Assembly: GCA_016182105.1 (NCBI GenBank)
Contig: JACOXZ010000001.1
Span: 1-53,351, forward strand
Origin: Candidatus Liptonbacteria bacterium
Lineage (GTDB): Bacteria > Patescibacteriota > Minisyncoccia > UBA6257 > 2-01-FULL-56-20
Direction: 5' to 3'
DNA length: 53,351 nucleotides
Every line of letters begins with the position of its first letter. Positions within the stretch are counted from its first letter, which is position 1. The translations under genes were made by a program, and so were the position numbers. The notes under the pieces are model-generated. The model was not told the origin of the DNA. It searched no databases and was given only the letters and a program-made list of their open reading frames with translations. This document shows positions 31,061 to 39,345 of this stretch, one piece after another.

Positions 31061-33817
31061 TTAAATATTGAAGGCTTCGCATGTATTTAGTAGGTCTTGT
31101 GCATTGTCAAAGTCGTTTATAATACGCGGATCTGAAAGTTGAGTTTGATATTGATTAAGTAAGTCCGCGCTCGCTTGACCTGTGCCGTACGTCGCGTAGA
31201 GGGTAGTTATTAGAGCATCGTAGTCTGCGGCTGGGTCATTTAAAGCGTTGTTTATGAAGGCCAAAAGGCTGCTATCTTGGGACCGAAGGTTTGCTTGTTG
31301 TACCAGCCACTGGTCATAAAGAGGAGTCCAGTATGCTAATAATAGTGCGGCTTGCTGTTCATATTGATCAGCCCTAGGATCGATTTTGCTTTGGCAGACA
31401 GAAATGGCTTGTCTTAAAACTTGAATCGTAGAACTTGCAGCAATTAGCAATTGGTCGAGTACGCCAATAGAAGCCTGGTTGTTGCTCAAAATCTTGTTAG
31501 CTTCCGAAGTAAAGGCGGTTTTAGGGTCATAAGGGCATACGTCAAGTAGCGCCTGTGCTTGGGCAGGGCCGTCGATAATACTTGGATTTGAAAGTTGATT
31601 TAGATATGTCTCGAGTAAAGCCGTGCTCGTTTGGACCGTGCCGTACGTCGTGTGAAGGTCATTTATTTTAGTAAGGTAGTAGTCTGGCGGGAGTGGGTCA
31701 GGCGGCGAATTTAAGGCGTTGTCTATGAAGATCTCGAGACTATCAACTTGGGACTGAAGGTTTGTTAGTTGTACCAACCACTGGTTATAAAGGTTAGTCC
31801 AGTAAGACAGCAATCGCGCTACTTTCTCTCTGTACAAATCGCCCTGCGGGCCGGCTACGGATACACAGCCAAGAGCCGCTTTTCTTAAAATTTCAAGCGT
31901 AGAACTTGCAATAGGCAGCAATTGGTTCAGCATATCAATAGAAGCCTGGTTATTATTCAAGATTTGGTAAGCTTCTTGAGTGAATGCGCCCTTGGGGTCG
32001 GTGATGACATTGCTTCCAGTCGTGCCGTACGTGGCAGTTGGATCGGCTAACCCCGTTTGGCCGCTAAGGAGAAGTTTGTTTAAGAATGAGTTTACAAGAG
32101 CAGCCACGAGACCGACTATATCTTGGGCGTTTACGATACGGTGAATAGGCGCTCCCAGGGCGCTATCAACGACTCTTCCGAGCGCCACGCCGGGGGTGGT
32201 GTTTTGCCATCCGTCCTTGGTGCAGGTTCTAAAAGTGCCAGTCGTGGGATTCAGAGATTTTTTTAGATAGTCCTCGCCAATTACATCTGCGGCAGCGATA
32301 GCGTCAGTTTCTAGATAAGGGGGTGGAAGGGTGTTTGTATCTATTATTTCAGTCATTGTATGCCTTTGGGGGCTGGCGCAGACCTTGGTTGAGAGAAATC
32401 CTTGGCTGCCTTGGGATTCTGAATCAGCGGAAGCCTTTGATTTTTCAGACTGCCTTAGAGCCACATCGCTTACCTGGATCATGCTTCCAAAGAAATTATT
32501 GTTTGGCTGGATAGCAGTGGTATAGGCCAGCCAGCTGCCGTTTTGAAAGCTGTCGTGGAAGGCTTCGACGTTTGAAATAATTCGATCCAAGGTGCAGGAA
32601 AGCTGTTGGGTAGGTATTTCAATAGACGGCTGGAGAGCGAGTTTAAGGAGCGGCTGAAACGGCTCACAGACGCCTGGCAGGATTTTATAGATAGCGGAAG
32701 CTGCAGCGTCCTTCGCTTGTTCTGTAATAAAAGCCTTCCAGTTTTGTATAAACTGCGGTTTGCCTCCGCCCTGGATCCATTTTATTGTCTGCTGGACCAG
32801 CTGGTGGATCAACTGGTTTTTAAGAAGTTCAACCGCTATTTTTTTTAAATACTCCCAGACCATCCGAGCCCAAAGCACCGGATCGAAAACGATATCCCCG
32901 AATCCTAAAAAGGCGTGAGCTTGTTTTATTGTGAAGAGTCCGATAAAACCCGCTATAAGTTTATTTTGTTTTTCTAAAGAAAACTGTTTTAAGGAAGAAA
33001 GTTTTTTAAATTCTTGTTCAAGGTTTTGTACTGCTTTGAAATAATTTTGTTCCTGTGATTGGATAAGCATAGCTATTTTTAGTGGGTCTTCTGTTTCATC
33101 AAGGAGAGCCAAACCGTTTCTTTGATGAGCAAGAAGAGTTAGAAAACTTTTATGAAAATCTAGAGCTATGCTCGGGACCGAGATTTTTTCCAAACCAAGA
33201 TTAACTTTCTGAACCGCAGTCTTCAGAGAGCCTAAGGTCCTAGGTGAAATTCCCTGGTCCAATTCGGTTGGCAGCTGCGCTTGAAGACCCCCCCAGTTAT
33301 CTTGGAATATTTTACCTAAAGATTCGCTGTAGGCGAGAACATCATCAGCTGAATAATTATTAATAACCTTAACTTTGTCTTGCGGAATTGAGATTTTCCA
33401 TCTCTCGGCTATTAACTTTTTAAGATCTCCATTATTAATGTTTATCGTGCCAAGCAGTTTATCTGTGTCCGGGGCGACTATGGAAGTTTGGCCATCCTGG
33501 TCTTGCGGGCCTTCGGGGTTTAAGGCTACAAGTTCGCGGGCAAGATTGTCAGCCAAGTTGCTTGTTAAGTTGTTCGAGCTATTTTCCGAAAGATCTGCAG
33601 CTGCTAATCTTTGGGATAAATCTTCGGAATGAGGAATTGGTTCGACAAAGGCGCTTTTTCCTAAATTCGGAAGTTGATTTTGAGCCGTTTGTTTTTCGAG
33701 ATCCTCACGATTTAAATTAACGTTTGAAATTTTGGGGCTTGCGAAAAATAAAATCGAGGAGCTTGCAATAGCTGCTAAAATCAGAAAAGAGGCTACAAGC
33801 TTTTTGTGGCTAATCAC
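31061..33817 (-). CDS. Large envelope protein heading the secretion operon, with tandem C-terminal repeats
   Basis: 918 aa, GTG start. N-terminal helix (~9-26; ASFLILAAIASSSILFFA), then a long helical exported region, a hydrophobic stretch ~310-345 (AFLGFGDIVFDPVLWARMVWEYLKKIAVELLKNQ) and several isolated Cys. The last ~310 residues are two related units of ~150 aa, each with NNQAS, LLxxASST, LLxYWTxLYxQWLVQxxNLxSQ and TYGTxQ. The family is common first in CPR secretion loci but has no known function; it may be the surface or pore-spanning part. A TATAAT lies 6 nt before the GTG, so the operon mRNA may be leaderless. Confidence 0.75.
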   Translation of the reverse strand: MISHKKLVASFLILAAIASSSILFFASPKISNVNLNREDLEKQTAQNQLPNLGKSAFVEPIPHSEDLSQRLAAADLSENSSNNLTSNLADNLARELVALNPEGPQDQDGQTSIVAPDTDKLLGTININNGDLKKLIAERWKISIPQDKVKVINNYSADDVLAYSESLGKIFQDNWGGLQAQLPTELDQGISPRTLGSLKTAVQKVNLGLEKISVPSIALDFHKSFLTLLAHQRNGLALLDETEDPLKIAMLIQSQEQNYFKAVQNLEQEFKKLSSLKQFSLEKQNKLIAGFIGLFTIKQAHAFLGFGDIVFDPVLWARMVWEYLKKIAVELLKNQLIHQLVQQTIKWIQGGGKPQFIQNWKAFITEQAKDAAASAIYKILPGVCEPFQPLLKLALQPSIEIPTQQLSCTLDRIISNVEAFHDSFQNGSWLAYTTAIQPNNNFFGSMIQVSDVALRQSEKSKASADSESQGSQGFLSTKVCASPQRHTMTEIIDTNTLPPPYLETDAIAAADVIGEDYLKKSLNPTTGTFRTCTKDGWQNTTPGVALGRVVDSALGAPIHRIVNAQDIVGLVAALVNSFLNKLLLSGQTGLADPTATYGTTGSNVITDPKGAFTQEAYQILNNNQASIDMLNQLLPIASSTLEILRKAALGCVSVAGPQGDLYREKVARLLSYWTNLYNQWLVQLTNLQSQVDSLEIFIDNALNSPPDPLPPDYYLTKINDLHTTYGTVQTSTALLETYLNQLSNPSIIDGPAQAQALLDVCPYDPKTAFTSEANKILSNNQASIGVLDQLLIAASSTIQVLRQAISVCQSKIDPRADQYEQQAALLLAYWTPLYDQWLVQQANLRSQDSSLLAFINNALNDPAADYDALITTLYATYGTGQASADLLNQYQTQLSDPRIINDFDNAQDLLNTCEAFNI
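31075..31990. repeat. Tandem duplication in the large secretion-locus gene
   Basis: Two consecutive ~455-bp units encode similar ~150-residue domains. Short DNA identity survives, such as GTGCCGTACGTCG at ~31184 and ~31648, and a third GTGCCGTACGT near 32017. The third marks where a unit may once have started. Confidence 0.7.
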
Positions 33818-33823
33818 ACTTAC

Positions 33824-33836
33824 ATTATATATTATA
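33824..33836 (-). promoter_or_regulatory. -10 boxes of the secretion operon
   Basis: Two overlapping-phase TATAAT boxes on the minus strand, 33836-33831 and 33829-33824. The nearer one ends 6 nt before the GTG at 33817. The -35 is weak (TTTTCA-like). Confidence 0.45.
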
Positions 33837-33869
33837 GAGGGTGGCTAAGAAACCTGAAAATATCCCCAC

Positions 33870-34754
33870 TTAGTCTTGAGGTTGAAATACTGCTGACATT
33901 TTCACGATTTCTTCCAAGTTAAGATCTTGAGGTCGAAGATTAGGCGCGATGGAAAGCTTTTTCAGTTTTTTCTCGACCTCGAGCCGAGGCATTTTGAGCG
34001 CCGCCACTAAGTTATTAGCTACTGTTTTTCTCGGCTGCTGGAAGAGAATTTTTACGATTTTATAGTACTTATTCTCTGCGGCGAGTAATCCTTTTTTATT
34101 CTTTTTATTCTTACTACGATTATACCGCAATTGCGGTATAATCGTAGTATTGGGCCGTCGTGTTTTTAGCTGGATAATTGCGGAATCAACTTTTGGCAAA
34201 GGCTCAAAATCCGTTTTCGGAATGAAACCAATAATTTTCGGCTCGGCCCAGAACTGGATAATGGCCGCGAGACGGTTCATCTTGGGCGGCACGGCGCAGA
34301 TTCTTTGAGCCACTTCTTTTTGGAGGGTTAAGACGCAAAGTTCGGGTTTATTTTCGAGTTCGGAAATGTTCCGGAGGAGCCGACCAGTCAAGTAATAGGG
34401 AATGTTGCCTACAATCTTATAGCTTATAGCTTTTAGCTGATAGGCGAGGCCAGGAAGTAGTTTCAGCGCATCGCCCGTCTTAATCTCGATCTCGCAATTT
34501 TTTCTAGAAGTTAAGAGCTCTAAGTTAGAAGCTAGTCGGGGGTCTTTTTCTATCGAGATGATTTTTATCCCATCTTCAGAGTTTTTTTGTTTTCTTTCTA
34601 AAAGCTTTAAGCTATAAGCTATTAGCTCGAGAGTAAGTTCGCCGTGGCCCGCGCCGATCTCGATCGCGATGTCGCCTGCGCGTAGGTCGAGTGCGCCAAC
34701 GATTTTTTTTATCGCCGATTTATTTTTGAGGAAATGCTGACCGAGGAGATTCAC
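33870..34754 (-). CDS. ksgA: 16S rRNA dimethyladenosine transferase KsgA
   Basis: 294 aa against ~265 usual. SAM motif I IEIGAGHGELTLELI (~31-45), motif II around IISIEKDPRLASNLELL, GDALKLLPG, and the catalytic NIPYYLTGRLL (~120-130), then FIPKTDFEPLPKVDSAIIQLK and ILFQQPRKTVANNL. It dimethylates two adenines in 16S helix 45. Extra length comes from insertions: residues ~202-214 coded by a perfect 38-bp palindrome, and two Ser/Leu/Tyr-rich stretches coded by AGCTATAAGC-type repeats (34421-34442, 34600-34630). GTG start at 34754 overlaps the upstream TGA (GTGA), so it is coupled to the membrane-protein gene. Confidence 0.93.
   Translation of the reverse strand: MNLLGQHFLKNKSAIKKIVGALDLRAGDIAIEIGAGHGELTLELIAYSLKLLERKQKNSEDGIKIISIEKDPRLASNLELLTSRKNCEIEIKTGDALKLLPGLAYQLKAISYKIVGNIPYYLTGRLLRNISELENKPELCVLTLQKEVAQRICAVPPKMNRLAAIIQFWAEPKIIGFIPKTDFEPLPKVDSAIIQLKTRRPNTTIIPQLRYNRSKNKKNKKGLLAAENKYYKIVKILFQQPRKTVANNLVAALKMPRLEVEKKLKKLSIAPNLRPQDLNLEEIVKMSAVFQPQD
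34112..34149. repeat. Perfect 38-bp palindrome inside ksgA
   Basis: Left arm TACTACGATTATACCGCAA (34112-34130), right arm its exact complement (34131-34149). It is in frame and encodes TTIIPQLRYNRS at a loop between the substrate-binding and C-terminal parts of KsgA, where homologues have no such residues. Confidence 0.88.
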
Positions 34755-35266
34755 ACAATTGAAACCGCAGTCTTCTGCGGATAAAGATTGCGGTATGTTT
34801 TTAGCCCCACAAAAGCGGCGAGGGGTAAGGCGAGGGTGATCAGGTTGATGTAGAAGTGAAGATAAATTCCGTCAATGTACCATCCAAGGAGACCGGGACA
34901 GGGAGCGCAGCTGCTTTGAAGCGTTTGTCCGATGCGGGCGGCGTGCTCCAGGACGTGATAACCCTGCAGGTAGAAGCCTGAGAGAAACAAAATTCTGAAG
35001 AACTGGTTCTTCAGGCCGACGCCCGATTTTTTTTCGAAGTAGCGCATTTTGAAACACGGATATGCTAAGAGAAGAAAGTACAAAAGGTTGAATATAAAAT
35101 GATTCCATTCCAGATCGGCGAAAAAAAGAATGCCGTGACTTTCCTTAATCGGGAAGTTGAGCACCGCGTGCTGATAAAATTGCGCGATATGTTCGATGAA
35201 GTGCGCGAATTGGAGGAGCAACGCCGCCAGGAATACTGCAGAGGAACGTTTTGCGGTAATGTCCAT
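34751..35266 (-). CDS. Four-helix membrane protein, unknown function
   Basis: 171 aa. Helices ~10-25, 50-66, 85-105 and 135-155. His residues recur near the membrane (FAHFIEHIAQFYQHAV, ~20-35; GYHVLEHAARIG; LHFYI), which would suit metal or haem binding, and a CAPC sits at ~119-122. I do not recognise the family. Coding junctions with ksgA (GTGA overlap) and with the FG-GAP gene (shared base at 35266) show tight coupling. Confidence 0.65.
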   Translation of the reverse strand: MDITAKRSSAVFLAALLLQFAHFIEHIAQFYQHAVLNFPIKESHGILFFADLEWNHFIFNLLYFLLLAYPCFKMRYFEKKSGVGLKNQFFRILFLSGFYLQGYHVLEHAARIGQTLQSSCAPCPGLLGWYIDGIYLHFYINLITLALPLAAFVGLKTYRNLYPQKTAVSIV

Positions 35267-37431
35267 TAAGGTTCTTTTATTGTAATCCGCTGATTCGCTT
35301 TTGTCTTAACGATTTTTTGTACTATTCCGCTAGGCCATTCTACGGTTACGCGGTCGATTTCGGCGCTCGCGCCGAGTCCGAATATGGACTCGAGAGAGTT
35401 TTGAGAGGCGTAACTACCGCCGGAATGTATTGCCCTGAACTGTTTTTTTACCACGCCGTTTTCTTTATATTCAATATAGATTTTCGCGCCTATTGCTGAT
35501 TTATTGCTTTTTGCCCCGATCAATTTTATTTTTATCCAATGGTTCGTTCCGCCGTTTGAAATGAAGAGAAAAGTTGGTCCGGGCCGGTATTCCTTGGCAA
35601 GTCCAAGTACGAGGTAATTTAGTCCCAAGGGCAGCTTTGGCACGTTGGGATCTCCGCTATCGAATCCGCCGGCATTCGTCATGATGATATCGTTATAGCC
35701 GTCGCTGTTGAAATCAGCGATTGCGAGTCCGCGGCCGTTTTGATACGTGCTTTGATCGCTTTGGCTGGTTAAATCCCGGACGCCGACTAAATCGGAAATG
35801 TCTACCATTTTCCCGTCACCAACATTTTGGAGCAGATGTCCGGTACCGCTGAAATTTATGTAGAGGTTAATGCCGCTGCGGAGCAGTGAGCCGATCCACA
35901 TTATGTCGTTTTTTCCGTCGTTGTTGTAATCGAAAATGAGAGCGCCGAAACCGAAATCGCCGAGTTCAAGTCCAACTGGCTTTGGCGACGCGATAGTTCC
36001 TTTCGAGAGCGTGTCCGGCGGAAACCAGCGGATATTGGGAATCAAATCTCTCCAGTCTACGTGAACTTCTTGACTGACGTTTTTGTAAAAATTATCCTGG
36101 CTGAGCCACAGGCCGTTATAAAACGTTCCGCGATTCGGGGGGTTCAAGATGTCGTACATCTCCGTTTCCGTATCGCTTTGCGGGCGGTATCGGGACCCGA
36201 ACGCCGATCCTAAGTTTGTAGCGAAAATATCTTCACTGCCGTCACCGTTCACATCCCCCGCCGCTATTCCCATCCACGCTCCGGATATGCCGAAGTTATT
36301 TTCATCGCTTACGTCTTTGAAATGGAAGCTCCCTAAGTTTTTGTACATACGTATGCGCCCAGGTATGTCATCGCCGGTTATTAAATCCGGCAATCCGTTT
36401 TTGTTGTTGTAGATGAATGAAGCGGCGAGCGTGTTGTTGCCGTCGGAATCGCCCACCACTCTGCCTTTTGAATCCACAATATTTTTATCCCAGGAATATA
36501 GTTTCTCTCCGTTTCTTTGATACACATAGTCGGGTTTTCCCGCGACGCCGGATTCTTTGGTTACGTCCATGAACGTCCCGTCCCCGTTGTTTTTATATAA
36601 AACATTTTCTTCTCCCGCAAAATGCGGCGTGGTAAATCCTACGAAATCGAAATCGGAATAATTTGCGACGAATAGATCTATGAACCCGTCGTTGTTGACG
36701 TCTCCCCATACCGCCGAAGTACCGTTCCCTCCGTGCGTGAGTCCGGCGGACATAGTTACGTTCTTGAAGTGGGGGATACCGTTTTTATCGTTGCCAACAT
36801 TACTGAAGAGAGTAACGCCGCCTTCGGCGGGGAAGTTATATTTGCCGTCCGTCTTATCAGTGTAGAAAAATGATGGCGGGGTAACCCTTTTGCCGAATCC
36901 TATCGGCGTCTCACCATAAGCGCTGTAGAAGGCTCCTTTCGTAGCGTTCGTGACAACTACATCTTCCCGGCCGTCGTTATCGTAGTCGGCAACCGCGCAT
37001 CCCACCCCGAGTTTGCCGATATTTCTGATCCCGGCCTTGTCGGTTACCTCCTCGAAAATAGGCAGGCCCAAAGAATCGTTGCCCTTGTTTAGAAAAAGCC
37101 TGTTCCCGAAATCCTTATCTTTAATTCCGTTCAACACCCCAAGAGACGTGTTGAAGGCGCCGAGTCCCGGTATGAATATATCCGGCAGGCCGTCGCCGTT
37201 CGCGTCAATGACGCAGACGCCGGATGATGTGAAGGTATCCACGTAAGAGGACCACGTTTTATGTTGCAGTGCCTGAGACGCGTCGCGGTAGGCATACGCT
37301 TTCAAGTTACTCGCGATATTCTTTTCGGGACCTTTTTCGGAACTCGAACGGTACATCATCGATGAGGCCCACACTGCCGTCAAAAGTATTGCCGCGAGTA
37401 TTAATATTTTTTTGGCGATGGGGTGGTCCAC
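35266..37431 (-). CDS. FG-GAP/VCBS repeat protein with ASPIC/UnbV domain (CRTAC1-like)
   Basis: 721 aa. Signal anchor ~8-27, then a seven-bladed integrin-like propeller with Ca-binding loops: DANGDGLPDIFIPG (~76), DYDNDGREDVVVTN (~149), DVNNDGFIDLFVANY (~244), DVNGDGSEDIFATN (~394), DYNNDGKNDIMWIG (~507), DFNSDGYNDIIMTN (~575). The C-terminal ASPIC/UnbV domain includes GAKIYIEYKENG and VTVEWPSGIVQKI. These are exported adhesion-type proteins. Base composition looks slightly different from neighbours and the family is patchy in CPR, so transfer is possible. The 4-helix protein may be its membrane partner (inference). Confidence 0.9.
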   Translation of the reverse strand: MDHPIAKKILILAAILLTAVWASSMMYRSSSEKGPEKNIASNLKAYAYRDASQALQHKTWSSYVDTFTSSGVCVIDANGDGLPDIFIPGLGAFNTSLGVLNGIKDKDFGNRLFLNKGNDSLGLPIFEEVTDKAGIRNIGKLGVGCAVADYDNDGREDVVVTNATKGAFYSAYGETPIGFGKRVTPPSFFYTDKTDGKYNFPAEGGVTLFSNVGNDKNGIPHFKNVTMSAGLTHGGNGTSAVWGDVNNDGFIDLFVANYSDFDFVGFTTPHFAGEENVLYKNNGDGTFMDVTKESGVAGKPDYVYQRNGEKLYSWDKNIVDSKGRVVGDSDGNNTLAASFIYNNKNGLPDLITGDDIPGRIRMYKNLGSFHFKDVSDENNFGISGAWMGIAAGDVNGDGSEDIFATNLGSAFGSRYRPQSDTETEMYDILNPPNRGTFYNGLWLSQDNFYKNVSQEVHVDWRDLIPNIRWFPPDTLSKGTIASPKPVGLELGDFGFGALIFDYNNDGKNDIMWIGSLLRSGINLYINFSGTGHLLQNVGDGKMVDISDLVGVRDLTSQSDQSTYQNGRGLAIADFNSDGYNDIIMTNAGGFDSGDPNVPKLPLGLNYLVLGLAKEYRPGPTFLFISNGGTNHWIKIKLIGAKSNKSAIGAKIYIEYKENGVVKKQFRAIHSGGSYASQNSLESIFGLGASAEIDRVTVEWPSGIVQKIVKTKANQRITIKEP

Positions 37432-37438
37432 GGGTCCC

Positions 37439-39286
37439 TTAGTCTAGGGTGATATATCTCTCCTCGCTGTCGGAGAAAACTTTTTCTTCTGAGATCAAAC
37501 TCTCGAAGCGGATAAGCTCCTGCGGTAACTCAGAGATGAACCGCGAAGGGATATCATAGAAGCTCAAGTGAAGTTCTTTCTTCGCGCGCGTCATCGCAAC
37601 GTACATGAGTCGTCGCTCTTCTTCAAGTTCAGTTTCGTCTTTTAGCGAGCGGGCATGGGGGAGGAGTCCTTCCGAGCAGCCAATCACAAAAACTTGATCA
37701 AACTCAAGGCCTTTAGCGAGGTGAATGGTCATCAGATTCACGGCATATTGCGAAGGGCTTATTGCTGATTGTTTTTTATTACTTGCCCTTTGCGCTTTGC
37801 TACTCACAATAACATCAGTTGGCTGGAGCAGGCTTACTTGTTCCAAAAAGGCTGATAAATCCCCGAATTTTGAAGCAAAAGTCATTAGCTCAGCTATGTT
37901 TTCTTTGCGTTCCGCGGCATTTATAAAGTTTTTTTCGAGATAGCCAAAATAATCAGAAGCTTTAATAAAAAACTGAATTAGCTTCAAAGGCGAGAGATCC
38001 GTTCTTCTTAATAAATTTTCCCGAAGTTCCGAGAATTTAGTTCTAGAAAACGTCTTAGCTAAACGGTCGCGGCTTATTTCTTCCTCAGGGTTCAATGTCA
38101 AGCGGAGGGCGGCTAAGACGTCTTTTATCTCCCTACGCTCATAGAATCTTACTCCGCCGAAGATTTGATAGGGAATGTTTTCTTCTAAGAGCGCTTGTTC
38201 AATCGGCCGCGATTGGGCATTGGTGCGGTAGAGGATGGCGGTCGTATAATTTCTAATTTCTAATTTCGAATTTCTAATTTGCTCGATAACCAGCGCCGCC
38301 TCTTCCTCTTCGCTGCCTGCTTCGGAAATTTTTATTGGGCCGCCTTTCTGATTTTTCGTCCAGAGATTCTTCGGTTTTTGGTATTTATTGTTTTGGATAA
38401 GCGTTGAAGCCGCAGTGATAATATTTTGAGTTGAGCGATAGTTTTCTTCGAGAAGCGCGACACGCGAGCCCGGCCAGTCACGCTCAAAGTTCAAAAAAAT
38501 ATCCAGGTTTGCGTAGCGCCAGCCGTAGATCATCTGCTGGTCGTCGCCGACCACGCTCAAGTTTCCGATTTTGCCGGCAAGAAGTTTTACGAGTTCGTAT
38601 TGCTTGTTATTCAGATCTTGATATTCGTCGATCAGCAAATAAGGGAATCGGCGTTCGTATTCTTGAAGTACAACTGGATGAGATTTGAAAATTTTAACCA
38701 CCTTTTCGATCAGATCGTCAAAATCAAAGGCATTGTTTTTCGCGAGATCGCTTTCGTAACGTCTAAAAACTTGAACAATCGTTTTATCTTCCGGACTCTC
38801 GGATTTTCTTAACTCGTTCAGGGCGATTTTGCCGTTTTTGATTTCCGAAATTTTTTGGCTGAAGTATGCCGGTCCTAAATCAGGATTTTTTATTCCGGCG
38901 GCTTTCACGATTTTTCGGAGAAGACCGATAGAGTCCTGATCGTCAAAGATCACGAAGCGGGAATTTCGTTCTAAGAGCCCGGCTTCTTCGCGGAGAATTT
39001 TGGCGCCTAAAGAGTGAAAAGTGCTGATAAGAGGCCTCGGGCTTTGGGCTAAGGGTTTCTCGATTCTTAAGAGCATTTCTCTCGCGGCTTTGTTGGTAAA
39101 AGTCAAGGCGCAGATTTTATCCGCCCTCACTCCTTTTTCGATTAAATAGATGAGTCGGCTGGTCAAGGTCCGGGTTTTACCAGTGCCGGCGCCAGCCACG
39201 ATCAAGAGTGGTTTATTCGGCGCCTCTACAGCTGATTGTTGTTGTGGATTCAGGTCTTTCTGGTCAAATTGGTTCAATTTCCTCAT
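37439..39286 (-). CDS. UvrD/PcrA-type superfamily 1 DNA helicase
   Basis: 615 aa. LNPQQQSAVEAPNKPLLIVAGAGTGKT (Q motif and Walker A, ~12-38), ALTFTNKAAREM, LIDEYQDLN (Walker B), VVGDDQQMIYGWRYA, LEENYRSTQNI, TTAILYRTNAQSR, VNLMTIHLAKGLEF and RRLMYVAMTRAKKEL are all present. It unwinds DNA 3' to 5' in repair and replication restart. Two stretches look like in-frame insertions: NSKLEIRN (~340), coded by TAATTTC repeats at 38246-38280, and SKAQRASNKKQSAISPSQ (~497-515), coded at ~37744-37812. The C-terminal tail is shorter than in PcrA. It overlaps the promoter of the divergent M23 gene. Confidence 0.94.
   Translation of the reverse strand: MRKLNQFDQKDLNPQQQSAVEAPNKPLLIVAGAGTGKTRTLTSRLIYLIEKGVRADKICALTFTNKAAREMLLRIEKPLAQSPRPLISTFHSLGAKILREEAGLLERNSRFVIFDDQDSIGLLRKIVKAAGIKNPDLGPAYFSQKISEIKNGKIALNELRKSESPEDKTIVQVFRRYESDLAKNNAFDFDDLIEKVVKIFKSHPVVLQEYERRFPYLLIDEYQDLNNKQYELVKLLAGKIGNLSVVGDDQQMIYGWRYANLDIFLNFERDWPGSRVALLEENYRSTQNIITAASTLIQNNKYQKPKNLWTKNQKGGPIKISEAGSEEEEAALVIEQIRNSKLEIRNYTTAILYRTNAQSRPIEQALLEENIPYQIFGGVRFYERREIKDVLAALRLTLNPEEEISRDRLAKTFSRTKFSELRENLLRRTDLSPLKLIQFFIKASDYFGYLEKNFINAAERKENIAELMTFASKFGDLSAFLEQVSLLQPTDVIVSSKAQRASNKKQSAISPSQYAVNLMTIHLAKGLEFDQVFVIGCSEGLLPHARSLKDETELEEERRLMYVAMTRAKKELHLSFYDIPSRFISELPQELIRFESLISEEKVFSDSEERYITLD
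38246..38280. repeat. TAATTTC direct repeats within the helicase gene
   Basis: Three TAATTTC units followed by GAATTTCTAATTT. They are in frame and encode the IRNSKLEIRN stretch, which has no counterpart in typical UvrD. Confidence 0.6.
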
Positions 39287-39297
39287 TATGCTATAAT
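39269..39297 (+). promoter_or_regulatory. Promoter of the M23 peptidase gene
   Basis: TTGGTT (39269-39274), 17-nt spacer, TATAAT (39292-39297). Transcription would begin near 39304, which rules out a start upstream of that point for the LysM-M23 gene. Confidence 0.6.
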
Positions 39298-39345
39298 CCA
39301 GCTATTAGTAACATTTTAGTCCATTTGAATAATGCCAAGAAGCCA

